From Apoda limacodes (taxonomy: Eukaryota; Arthropoda; Insecta; Lepidoptera; Limacodidae), in NCBI GenBank assembly GCA_946406115.1, contig OX291558.1, positions 22,188,205-22,252,204 of the forward strand: 64,000 bases of DNA. Reading direction: 5' to 3'. The position numbers and the translations under genes are program-made. The notes under the pieces were generated by a model that did no database searches, had not been told where the DNA came from, and worked only from the letters and a program-made list of their open reading frames with translations. This document shows, piece by piece, positions 54,165 through 64,000 of this stretch. Position 1 is the stretch's first letter. The number at the start of each line of letters is the position of its first letter.

Positions 54165-54592
54165 TTGAGCTTTCCCAGGTTTCAAAAAGTAAATAATTTT
54201 ATCATTTGGAGTCAGTAATATCAACAAATCAACATCTTCCCCAACAACGACAGTTGTATTTGAACTTTTCCCTTGTTCTATTGCTGATTTAGTTATAAGG
54301 CATCAGCGTCATTATCAGATTGTTTTATTGGAATACCAGTAGCTGTAAATTCTTCACATAACATTGAAATGAAGCGAGACTTATTGTGAGTATTTGCAAG
54401 AAATTGGTGATGGTTTGTTGGAACGTTCATAGATCGATCAAAAACGATATGAACATATGAAGATGGTTTTTGTAGTCCAACGACGTTGTTGTGCAGCTTT
54501 AATATTTTTATATGATTAGTATAATCATTAAATACAATCGTACTGTTATGACCAAAATGTTCTACAAAATCAAAATTTCTCTTCTTTTTCAT
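54165..54592 (-). pseudogene. Decayed coding fragment with VVGEDVDLLILL motif
   Basis: The minus-strand frame from 54592 reads FGHNSTIVFNDY and SYVHIVFDRSMNVPTNHHQF to SDNDADAL. One lost base then shifts the frame, and it continues ITKSAIEQGKSSNTTVVVGE, DVDLLILLTPN and IIYFLKPGKAQVQ to about 54165. The ADAL...VVGEDxDLLxLL layout recalls PIN/XPG-like domains in repeat-associated proteins of invertebrates. I do not recognise a named family. Probably a mobile-element remnant. Confidence 0.5.
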
Positions 54593-54599
54593 TTATATT

Positions 54600-55230
54600 G
54601 AACGTCCGATGACGTTTACAGGCTGCATTTTAGTGCATATTTTGTAAAATATAATTTTCTAATTATTAAAACCGCGATATCTCACGAATGGTGAGTTGTA
54701 AGAAAAAAAGTGACTTGACCATTTTTGTACAGAATTATTTGATCTACAACTTTTATCTCACCTATTTTCACGATAAAACTTACCGTTTTCCAAGAAAAAT
54801 GGAAAAAAAACATAATTTTGTACGTTTGACCTTGAATAAAAATTTTCGCAGATGTAGGATCGATGGGGACTTTGACATTTTATTTAACGTCTCTGCCAAT
54901 TTTCAGCTCTATGCGAATTTTGGCTAAGTTATAACTTATTTTTGTCTATTTTGACTGGATTAAGGGGCCGCGTTGTTCTATGCAAGTAAGAAGAAATATG
55001 AAAGAAGAATCTGGCTCTTATGCGCATTCATTCATCATTTACAGTAACAATCAGCTAATGTAAAACGAAATAGTAAAATATGTCTATCCCTCTTGCATGT
55101 CTTTTTCCCTGTTAAAGCCCTTTGAAAATTCATTAAGATGTTTTGTAGTCGGAGATTAGTCTATACAAATAGAAAGTTAGTAAGTTATTCTTCTTACATC
55201 ACCCGCAATCAGTTTTCGGTTATTATTTTT
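54600..55230. other. Non-coding stretch
   Basis: May include the upstream part of the neighbouring decayed element. A 79-codon plus-strand frame has no motif. Confidence 0.35.
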
Positions 55231-55234
55231 AACT

Positions 55235-55400
55235 AGACTTTTTCAGCGGCTCCGTCCGACCTAAATTCGGTTATCGGCGTCGAACTCCTTAATTAACTCC
55301 AATTAATTAATTAATGAGTTATACCAATGAATTGCTATAGCATGCTATAGGTGCAGCAATAGTTCGTTTAACTCTGTTATAGTTATAAAATAGTAATATA
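55235..55400 (-). mobile_element. Helitron-like element, 3' half
   Basis: ACTAGACTTTTTCAGCGGCT on the plus strand is the complement of the hairpin plus CTAG end. CGGTTATCGGCGTCGAACTC and GTTCGTTTAACTCTGTTATA are shared with 58.7 kb. It stops before the TC-type end. Confidence 0.65.
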
Positions 55401-55769
55401 CAATTATATTCTATTTTAAGAAACAAAATTACAAAACGCTACGCACAATGCTATGTGAAATATAAATAGAAGATGAATATGTGATTTGTAATTAAGATTT
55501 ATGCTAAGCTTTTAACTGGTATTAGCATTATTGTAAAAATAACTTTTTAGTACTATTTGCAAAAAACAAGGTTTGCACTATGATGGTTACTATCCCACTC
55601 ATGCACATGTAATAAAATTCAAATGTTAGAGTAGGTATGGTACAGTAGTACCATATAGTAGCAAAAATAAACCCTATTGTTCAATCGTTGTATAGCTGTA
55701 TGCCACAGCTTTAGACTCACGAGCTGTAAAATATGTTATTGCCTTGAAACTGGGCATAGTTGCAACACT

Positions 55770-55985
55770 TGCTTGCCAAAAAATAAAAATGATGCACATT
55801 CGCAGTCTTTCATGAAGAAGGAAATTGGCTTGTGCGGTAGCAAAGCTCCAAGACACGCGTGAGTACAGGACACAACTCAGGAGCACACCGTTCAGCACTA
55901 ATGCTGGTATACCATCTGATTCAATCGCCTTATGAACGTCTAGACATAGCGACGCCCGCCGGACCTCCCGCTGTGTTACAGAGAT
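55770..55985 (-). pseudogene. Non-LTR RT fragment, inverted 5' part
   Basis: The minus strand reads ISVTQREVRRASLCLDVHKA then IESDGIPALVLNG, the N-terminal fingers block of the reverse transcriptase (KASGPDGIPA type), then degrades. The plus-strand fragment at 56090 continues the same protein beyond this block, in the opposite direction. Confidence 0.7.
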
Positions 55986-56085
55986 TTGCCCTGTAGACTT
56001 ACGAACCGATGGCGTAGTGACATTCATAAGTGCTCAATTATTGTAGCCTAAACTGAATAAATTGAATTTGAATTTTGAATTTTTT
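55986..56085 (+). repeat. 3' end scrap of the 13-kb/62-kb non-LTR element
   Basis: CCTGTAGACTTACGAACCGA, TGGCGTAGTGACATTCATAA, GTGCTCAATTATTGTAGCCT and a TTGAATTTGAATTTTG tail match 13160-13250 almost exactly. It is inserted at the junction of the two inverted RT fragments. Confidence 0.8.
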
Positions 56086-56089
56086 TTTT

Positions 56090-56800
56090 TGAATTTCTGG
56101 TGTGGTCTTATACCACCACGGTATATTCATGAGTCTAAAAAGGGCGATAGAATAGATCCATCACATTGCAGGCCAATCTCTATTACCTCTCTTTTCTCCA
56201 ACGTAATGGAGCATCTAATCAACACATAGTTTCTAAGATACCTAGAAAAATACGACCTGGTCAGCGACCGTCAATATGGATTTCGTAGCGGTTGCTCGAC
56301 CATTGAGAGTCAGGGGGAGGCATTGGCACTTAGCCTAACATATCGAAGGCGTTTGATCTGTTCTGGCAATGGGGTCCTCTATCAAAGTTGCCACATGGGT
56401 AGCTGGGTTCGTGCAAATGGGAAGCTAGCTTTTTGTCTGGCAGACGCATACGAGCCGTCGCGCCTGCGAAAAAGAGTCGCAAGTCCGACCCCATATAGAG
56501 TACTGCTGCCATCTCTGAGCGACTGCCCCCGGATACCAGCTTGGCCCGTTTGACTCAGTTCAAAGACGGCTGAGAGAATCGTTGACGTCACCAAACTCAG
56601 AAGCTCTACCAAACCCTTATCTCTGAAAAGAGATTTTTTCCTGTCACTTCAGCTTTCTTATTGTGATATTTAGCTAATAGATATTTATTTCTAAAGCTTA
56701 GGTTGTGGAATGAGCTCCCTGCCAAGATTTTCTTCAAGGACTACATTATGGGATTCTTCAAGAAAGGAGTTGTTAGATTTCTGAAGGATCGGAAACATTA
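56090..56800 (+). pseudogene. Non-LTR family A retrotransposon fragment, sense part
   Basis: KKGDRIDPSHCRPISITSLF-like sequence (frame broken early), FLRYLEKYDLVSDRQYGFRS, ISKAFDLFWQWGPLSKLPHG and KWEASFLSGRRIRAV come first. A deletion removes the catalytic palm box. The C-terminal blocks then resume, followed by LRLWNELPAKIFFKDYIMGF at about 56700-56770. Multiple stops. Same family as 6147-6680 and element A. Confidence 0.75.
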
Positions 56801-56804
56801 AGTT

Positions 56805-57325
56805 TTTATAAAGAAAGTTTTTATATTTATATAACTTTAAGTGTGTCCCACATAATGCAAAAACCACATCAAAATCGGATGATGAATAATTTCTACGAAG
56901 CCCTCAAGTGCCGACTATCCTGGGTGCTGCAGCGCTCCTTGGTGGTCTACAGCCGTAAAACATGTGTAAAAAACTGCAACAAAATCGGCCTAGTAAGCTT
57001 TAAGGTAAATGGTAACACATACATATAAACAACCTTTATACCGACTCTTATTATCAATCGTATTCCAAGGAATCATTTGATAAAGAGTTAGTTTCATTAA
57101 AATTATTTTCCCTAAAGCAAAGCTAATAACTTTGTCTTCGTTTTATGAACATCGAAATTTAATATTGGCACTCGCCTGAGTTCGGAAAATTAATTGACGC
57201 GAACTTAAACGCTTTTCTCATCCTAACTAAAGCATGGATGTAATAAATCATAAATTTGTGAACACTGCATTCAAAGTATTATCAAGATGTTATCAACATA
57301 CAGTTTATTGCCAAAAAAAAACTTT
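56805..57325. other. Non-coding stretch
   Basis: Nothing recognised beyond short AT-rich frames. Confidence 0.4.
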
Positions 57326-57329
57326 TTTA

Positions 57330-57400
57330 TACCACTAAGGTGGCAAATAAGCTAACGGTCCGCCTGATGGTAAGCGGTCACCATGGCCTATTGCTAAGCA
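57330..57400 (-). repeat. 3' tail scrap of non-LTR family A
   Basis: ACCACTAAGGTGGCAAATAA, CGGTCCGCCTGATGGTAAGC and GGTCACCATGGCC are the complement of the family A 3' end seen at 6147-6230. Confidence 0.7.
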
Positions 57401-57795
57401 ACCATAGGGTAGGGTAGATCCTAAGGGTAAATGTAATAAGGTTTCTATTTGGCGATAAACTGTATGTATTTTGTAAAAAAAAATACTATCGTTCTTAGTT
57501 CCTAAGTTATTTATGAATTGGGTATGTACTAAGCATAACATGTATCAAATGAAAACACGTTTAATGCTCTATTTACTGACATACAACATGCTATTGGCCG
57601 TTAAAATTGCTAATTTTAAACTTGGGTAAGGCTATGTAAAAAAAAGGAATTTAAAAATGGAATTTTGTCTTGGCTGTAATTTTGCTTCAGGCATCAATAA
57701 ATACGATTTCTTGCTATTTTTGTAGCTTTCTTCTTTGCAAAATTTCAATAAATATTTCGTTTTTGAGTAACAACACACTTTTAAAGCGCAAAATA

Positions 57796-58190
57796 CCATT
57801 TAATATGGATAATGCTGCCAAAGTTATCGCTCTTTTGCAATCAGGGGTGCAGCAGTGTAGTGTTGTTCAGCAACTAAACTTTTACCACTTCTCCTCTAGG
57901 AAACTTATAGCTATATCTGCAAATATGGGTCTGGAAGGCGGTACTTCGGAAAGAGATGCTTGGTTAATTGTATCGACGTGTTTGAGATATCGATTCTCTA
58001 ATACTGTTTGTAACAATAGCTCCAAAAAACTCGCAGAACAACTGTAAGCGTCTCTATGGTTAGAAGGAAATAAGATAGCGACTGCTTGAGCTGCTTCTGG
58101 CCCAAAAACATCTGTAAAGGTACAGCATACATTTTGCTCAAGACCACCTCAGTTTGGAGAACGATTCGCACAAGCCTCTAAAATAAAAAA
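57796..58190 (+). pseudogene. Tc1-like transposase remnant (DNA-binding part)
   Basis: The plus strand reads MDNAAKVIALLQSGVQQCSV with VQQLNF, the first helix-turn-helix of a Tc1/mariner transposase. ERDAWLIVSTCLRYRFSN (the RxDRxLVxxxLRNR-type block) and KKLAEQL follow. After the stop at about 58047 a shifted continuation (RPPQFGERFAQAS) corresponds to the region before the catalytic domain. The catalytic DDE part is absent. Confidence 0.65.
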
Positions 58191-58194
58191 TGTA

Positions 58195-58670
58195 TGTAAT
58201 ATAATATATACTATTTATACTTATTATTATAAAGAGATAAAATTTGTTTCTTTGTTTGTATATATGGAAAATATCTATGACTACGAAACCGATAGTGAAA
58301 ATTCTTTTACGAATAGAAAGCTTACTTGAGTGACATTGTTTTGATTGGAATAGGTTTTTGGTTCGATGTCAATATTTGTAAATCAAGTCTTTAAACAAGG
58401 CACTACTCCTTTATATTGCGACAAATCAATGAGGTCATTAAACCTATATTAAACCATTAAAATTGTTTTTAGACTTTAGTGTCAAATAAAGTGTTTTAGC
58501 ATTTTGGAAAACCCTTTACTGAAGAAATAACAGTATCAGTTGTTGCGTGGCAGAGTTTGTATGGTACTTCAACAGCTAGATACGACAAGATTACGTAGAT
58601 CACGTGCGAAACACTGCGGAAAATCAACTAGGGTGAAATAAAAATGTGGTCAAAAAGTAATTTCAAATTA
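58195..58670. other. Non-coding stretch
   Basis: No recognisable feature. Confidence 0.4.
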
Positions 58671-58676
58671 TAGAAT

Positions 58677-59007
58677 AACTAGACTTTGCCAGCGGTTCCG
58701 CCAGCCCTAAATTCAGTTATCAGCGTGGAACTCCTTAATTAACTCCAATAAATTAATTAATTAGTTATAGCAATAAATTGCTATAGCATGCTATAGGTGC
58801 AGCAATAGTTCGTTTAACTCTGTTATAGTTATTTCCGCAGGAACTTTTGATTTTTTAGGGATAATAAGTAGCCTATATGCTATTCCAGAAACTTACCTAT
58901 ATGTATGCCAAGTTTTATCCCGATCCGTCTAGTGGTTGAAGCGTGATTGAGTTAAAAACATCCATCCAGACATACAAACCTTCACATTTTTAATATTAGT
59001 AGGGTAT
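58677..59007 (-). mobile_element. Helitron-like non-autonomous element, complete-looking
   Basis: On the minus strand it opens CCTACTAATATTAAAAATGT at 59006 (TC-type 5' end) and closes with a GGCGGAACCGCTGGC hairpin and AAAGTCTAG at 58678, the layout of a Helitron 3' end. It contains the CCGATCCGTCTAGTGGTTGA and CTTAATTAACTCC blocks of the family. No coding capacity. Confidence 0.7.
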
Positions 59008-59424
59008 TTTAATATTTAATGTATCTCACCAAATAGAAGAAAAATCCATCAAATGCCTAATTGCCCTATAGCGTGTTTAGAAGTGAAAGATGATCGAGCC
59101 TATTTCATGACAAAATGATGTTTAAGTGGTTCTCGCAAGGGAACTATTGACCTGCGACTATCAGTTTGCAGTTGGAAACAAAAAGTAGTATGTATGTAGG
59201 TATATCAACAGTTAAGTTAGACACATGTGCCCTCAGGGACACATAACACTTTCGGAGCTTTGGGCATCGTGTAAAGCCCACGCATACTTCACATGCCCGC
59301 TTCTAAATTTATGACCACATATGATGATGAGAAAGTAAATTGCTGAATTACGATGGAATTTTTGATGTTTAGATTAAATAATGTTGAACAAAAGATTTAT
59401 GTAAAAACATGTGAAAAATAATTA

Positions 59425-59480
59425 GATAAAACCGACCAAGTGCGAGTCGGTATCGCACATTATGGTGTCGCCGGGAATTA
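59425..59480 (+). repeat. Scrap of the GGCCAAGTGCGAGTC repeat
   Basis: AAAACCGACCAAGTGCGAGT, then CGGTATCGCAC, matches the head of the copy at 37698. Confidence 0.65.
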
Positions 59481-59879
59481 TACCTATTGCAAACACAATA
59501 TAATTTGTACGGTTGCTATCGGGGCTGCGCCTTACGCACGAAATTAAGAAAAATGTGAAATTTAAGATTTATATTAAAAATTATATGAAACGCTTATATC
59601 TTGTGTAGGTACTGCGTTAGTTTTTTGTGTTAGGAGTATTAAGTTACGAGGACTCCTTAAGGTCCCCTTAGAAGACATAAGAACGGACAAATGTTGTCCA
59701 TTTATGTGCTAAGTACGCAAAAATTGAAGTAAGTCGCCTTCTAGTAATTTGGGTTTTCTGGTGCCTGTCATCATTGACGGAACACAATGCCTTGATTTAA
59801 TAATTTTAATGAAAATTTAATTACTTGACTTGATCAATATTCAAACTTTTATATTAAAAACTTGTGCGTGGATGTATAA

Positions 59880-60150
59880 TAAACTAGATTTTGCCAGCGG
59901 CTCCACCCGCCCTTATTTGGTTATCGGCGTGGAACTCCTTAATTAACTTATTAATTATTATAGTTATGACGTTTGCTATAGCAAACTGTCGCTATAGCTA
60001 TAGTTCGTTTAAGCTCGGTTATAGTTATTCCCGCGGGAAATTTTGAATTTTCCGGGATAAAAAGTCGATGTGCTATTCCAGGACTTATATCTACTTAGAT
60101 CTATAGGTGTGCCAAGTTTCATCCCGATCCGTCCAGTGGTTGAAACCCGC
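59880..60150 (-). mobile_element. Helitron-like copy, 5' end missing
   Basis: ACTAGATTTTGCCAGCGGCT, TTATCGGCGTGGAACTCCTT and CATCCCGATCCGTCCAGTGG match 58.7 kb. The TC-type end is replaced by the start of the next copy. Confidence 0.65.
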
Positions 60151-60482
60151 CCTGAATTCGGTTATCGGCGAGGAACTCCTTAATTAGGTATACTAATTTG
60201 CCAGCGGCTCCGCCTGTCCTAAATTCGATTATCGGCAACTCTGATTTACTCCTTAATTACACTAATGAAGTTTGCTATATCAAGCTGTAGCTGTAATTAT
60301 AGTTCGTTTAAGCTCGGTTATAGTTATTCCCGCAAGAATTTCGGGATAAAAAGTAGCTTATATGCTATTCCAGGACCTAACCTATATATATGCCAAGTTT
60401 CATCCCCATCCGTCCAGTGGCTGAAGCGTGAAAGAGTAAGAAGCATCCGAACAAACTTTCATATTTATAATATTAGTAGGAT
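60150..60482 (-). mobile_element. Helitron-like copy
   Basis: TTGCCAGCGGCTCCGCCTGT, CATCCCCATCCGTCCAGTGG and TTTCATATTTATAATATTAG with GTAGGAT at its right end. A short duplicated internal scrap (CCTGAATTCGGTTATCGGCG) precedes it at 60150. The 126-codon plus-strand frame across it is not a gene. Confidence 0.65.
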
Positions 60483-60489
60483 ATTTGAC

Positions 60490-60860
60490 ATGAGGTTTTT
60501 TTTTAACCTACTGGCTGCTGTTGCTGTCCGTTGCAAATATACGCGGACTAACTTTTGCGACGGTGCTGCTTGGACACAGCTGCGAAAAGTTGTATTTATG
60601 ATTATACTAAAGAAGTTTACTATTACAAGCTATGGCTGTAGCTAAGTTATTGTTGTAGTTTTCCTGTAGTAATTCCTATAACTTCTGAATTTTCTGGGAT
60701 AAAGAGTAGCCTGTGTCCTTCTCCATCTCTTTTACTATCTCTGTTTAAAATTTCAAAAATTATCTCTGTTTTAGCTTAGTCTGATGCTCCGTTGCTGTGT
60801 GATTGAGTAACAAACATATTAACTTACAAACTTTAACATCAATAATATAAGTAGGATATA
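60490..60860 (-). mobile_element. Helitron-like copy, degenerate
   Basis: TTCTGGGATAAAGAGTAGCC, GATTGAGTAACAAACATATT and ACATCAATAATATAAGTAGG follow family order with many changes. Confidence 0.5.
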
Positions 60861-60864
60861 CAGA

Positions 60865-62210
60865 ATACAGTGGCTAATAAATAATAGGTAGCAATCAAAC
60901 TTTTGTTTTTAAATTATAGGCGTATAAAATATATGCTATTTACAAAACTAGTAGTGTTAAACTATTTGCTGTTTTTTTACAGGGTTTACACTACAACTAT
61001 AACTGCAGTATTTGCAGCTTGTATGCAACACCATCTTTATAACAGAGCAAAAATAAAAATAAAACATACTTTTTGTATGTAGGTACCCACTCTTATATCT
61101 CCTGATGTTTTCTTTTTTTAATTTTTGTCGATAAATGCAGTAACAACACGGATGATGTAGCAATTGTAGAATTGTACTACGCTTCAAAATATAGAGCTCT
61201 ATAAACGTCTGACTTAGGGACAGCTAGTAGGCTTGCTGTGAAAAAATATTAAAATCGGTAGGTGCTATAGTTAAGAATTAAGTTATATGATAGGCCTTCG
61301 TTAACTTAACTGTAAACTCTTTTCTATACTATTCTGACCACATCTACTTTCAAGGTAAATGTCTTAAAAATCACTTATTTTTTAAACATTTACCGAATAG
61401 TTCACCTGCGATTTTCTCTTCGTTGATCTCATATGTAATATTTAGCAATAAACTAGTAGTTTAGACATATCTATTACATATCCTAAACATTTAAATTAAT
61501 ATACAAAGCGGTATAAACAGCAGTGAGTTTTATGTATGTATGTATATCTTCACGGCTTTTATTCCCAGAGACGTACAACCAGCGGGTGTGTAATAAGCGG
61601 TAATATGAAAGACCAGAGACTGAATAATATACCTTGCCAGCTCCTGAGAAACTATAAGAAGTGAGTCAGAATTGGACAGGAGAAGGTGATTTTCAAAGTG
61701 ACAATATCAAGCTCAAAAATGCACAGTCTACATCGTGGATGGCATTTAGACTCCAGAAATCCATACGAATTCCTACATTGTTTTCAGTGTTGTCAGCAAA
61801 AAAATTGCAAAAATAACAAATTTAAAGATTAATAGAACTACATTGAATGCTATAAATAACATTTTGTTGAGTTACTAGAACTAAATTCATGTGGAAGGCC
61901 TCCAAATAGGCAACTCAACAATAATTTTATTTTCAAAGGTAATAATAGAATGTTAGTGATCTTTATTACCTTTAACATGGCTAGTATGCGGTGACAGCAA
62001 ATTTATGACGTCACTCCGTCTTATTTTGTTACAAAATGACATAAAAATAATTAGCAAAACATACTCTTGTTAAAACTAAAACAAAATATTACCTAAATTT
62101 TAAATTTTAAGCCTAATTTCAGAGGCTATCAATACGAGCGTAAAAAAACGTTTAGGAGGTTAAGGTGTCGGTTGTAACTTGCAATTGGATATGTCCGTCT
62201 TCTATTCTAA
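60865..62210. other. Non-coding stretch
   Basis: No gene or clear repeat. About 61545-61760 is less AT-rich, without an open frame. Confidence 0.4.
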
Positions 62211-62213
62211 TTG

Positions 62214-62696
62214 ACCCTAAAACATGGTTGAGCGAAGCGATGGCTGATTCATGTGTCATACTCGTGAACGGGTGCCGCCTGTGGAGGCTGGTCTGCTCTT
62301 GCAAACTTTTTTGTATTCTTAGTATTTAGTCTTTCTTTTTTGTTTTGTTTATTAATACTGTAAGACATTGATTATTTCTTAGTGATAAATACATAAACTG
62401 ACTTATGTTTATATTAGATACTTTTTTATGTTGTGCTTGTGCTTTATATTTCATGTTTTTTTATGTTTGTAATGGAAAGTGTCCTTTTATGATAGGGGGG
62501 GCATTTTCCAATATTTTAATTGGACGCTGTAAGAGAAAGGGAGAAAAGAAATGCCCTTGCTGAGTTTCTTGCCGGTTCTTCTCAGTACAAGGTCTCCCGC
62601 CCTGTAGACTTACGAACCGATGGCGTAGTGACATTCTTAAGTGCTCAATTATTGAAGCCCAAACTAAATAAATTATATTGAATTTGAATTTGAATA
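62214..62696 (+). repeat. 3' UTR copy of the 11.4-kb non-LTR element
   Basis: CTAAAACATGGTTGAGCGAA to the (TTGAAT)n tail matches 12776-13250 with only scattered differences over about 480 bp. It contains no reverse transcriptase sequence: a strongly 5'-truncated insertion. The minus-strand frame at 62461-62763 is incidental. Confidence 0.85.
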
Positions 62697-62699
62697 TAC

Positions 62700-64000
62700 A
62701 GTCCATATATTTTGACGGGCAGAAAAATTCTATATAGTAGAAATTAATAAAGAGTTTTTTCAAGTTTAAAAAGACGTAAATTTCGTATAGTTATTTTTAA
62801 GCATTAAAAAGAAATGACAAACAATCTCATTGTTGTATAATAAAATGCAGTAAAAATATTATTGTGTACATTAGGTAGGATGTAGAAATAAAAGCACAAC
62901 TTAGAACATCAACTTTAATTGAAAATATTTACAAAATATTAAGTGCAGAAAGTAAACAAGTAATTTAATTTAAACTATTCGTTAATGTTTTTTGGAATAT
63001 ATTGCAGTTATTTACAAAAAAATATTGCGTAAATGATACGAAAACACGAAATATCTGTAAAAATGTCATGTTCTCAAAAATGACTAAGTTGATAAAATTT
63101 ACAATGTTGATTAAAAATTATAATGTTGAAATAAATTACAATGTTGATAAAAATTACCATGTTATTAAAAATTAACATGATGATGTAATAATCATGAGGT
63201 AAAAATTAGCCTGTTGATAAAAAAAATACCATGATGATAGAAACCTATTTCGAAATGACAAGTACTCGTATACAAAGAATTTTTTAACATAACAATTTTA
63301 TTGATGTAAATAGGTTTATTTCGAGGACAACATTTTTGTTAATTAAAAAAAACACAAGAAACGTCGAAAAAGGCGACGTTATCATAGTAATACGCCTATA
63401 ATTAAAAATGAAATTAGAAAACCTAAAAAAGTAATTAAATTTTCTCACCTACAGTGTTTCATTACAAACAATATAACTTTTTAAAACAAGGCCATTTAAT
63501 TACTTATTACGATCTAGATAGATATTTCTGAGAATAAATTTTAATTAAAATTGCTTAGGGATTCCAATTAAAGTTATAATTAAAAACATTTATGTAAGCT
63601 CAAAATAAACCATAGATTTTCATTCATACAAAAGGTTTTTATAAATATATTTACATGCTTATAATCCTACTTAAATATATTTCTAGAGAAATAAATGTAC
63701 AAAAACAGGAAAGTTCCTACAGGTTCCTAAAGGCAACTTAAAAATCTAAAAAAAGTTTACTAAGAATAATACTTAAATTTTTAACAACAGATATTATACG
63801 GTGATGAAATGACTTGAAAAGTTTCATGAAGGTAACAGACCGACAGACATACAACGCTTGTTAACATTGCTCAGCCACTTAAAGCCATCAGCATACCAAC
63901 GAGTTAAGTTTGCAATAATTTGATTATTTTGCAACAGTGAGTACACTTTTTAAACAAATACGTCAATTTGCTAATATTATAATAGACAAAACATTTAGAA
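62700..64000. other. AT-rich stretch with a degenerate short tandem repeat
   Basis: At 63085-63240 a 17-20 bp unit (CAATGTTGATAAAAATTA, variants CATGATGAT...) is repeated about eight times. No gene seen to the end of the window. Confidence 0.55.

Noticed and set aside
60265..60645. 126-codon plus-strand frame
   Set aside because: Runs through two Helitron-like copies; composition and position show it is incidental.

Overview
The window looks like a piece of nuclear genome from a moth or butterfly (Lepidoptera). The background is AT-rich, with no bacterial-style operons, and spliceosomal introns have GT/AG borders. The repeats are typical lepidopteran ones: tRNA-headed SINEs, Helitron-like units with CTAG ends, RTE and Jockey-type non-LTR retrotransposons, mariner/Tc1 remnants and a dispersed repeat starting GGCCAAGTGCGAGTC. 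All calls rest on reading the sequence; no database search was possible.

Only one probably functional host gene could be assembled: a four-exon gustatory receptor (GR) gene on the minus strand (19796 down to 14269). Its exons join in phase to an uninterrupted 351-residue frame ending in the TYxxxxxQF-type motif of insect GRs. Its third intron holds a rearranged RTE retrotransposon, a SINE and a hairpin element. A broken copy of the last exon lies at 25.5 kb, so the receptor has been duplicated locally.

From 25.7 to 36 kb there is a three-level nest of retrotransposons. Element A (plus strand, 3' fragment) is interrupted by element B (plus strand, ORF1 and ORF2). B's ORF2 is interrupted by element C (minus strand, about 5.8 kb, Jockey-type, full length or nearly so). 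C is flanked by a 10-bp target-site duplication, and its removal restores B's ORF2 frame. B and C are GC-rich and stand out from the AT-rich surroundings.

The rest is mainly decayed transposons and short structured DNA. The left 13 kb holds a mariner remnant, non-LTR pieces and a SINE; one 358-codon reverse transcriptase frame at 11.4 kb is still open. The 36-45 kb region holds SINEs, a THAP-type start and a SWIM-type exon on opposite strands, a decayed transposase-like coding region and another non-LTR fragment. The 45-55 kb region holds a MITE with a 4-bp target duplication, a 390-bp palindrome and a tandem array with a 149-bp period. The 55-63 kb region holds an inverted non-LTR element, a Tc1-like remnant, a cluster of Helitron-like copies and a near-identical copy of the 3' UTR seen at 13 kb. 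No rRNA, true tRNA or CRISPR was seen.
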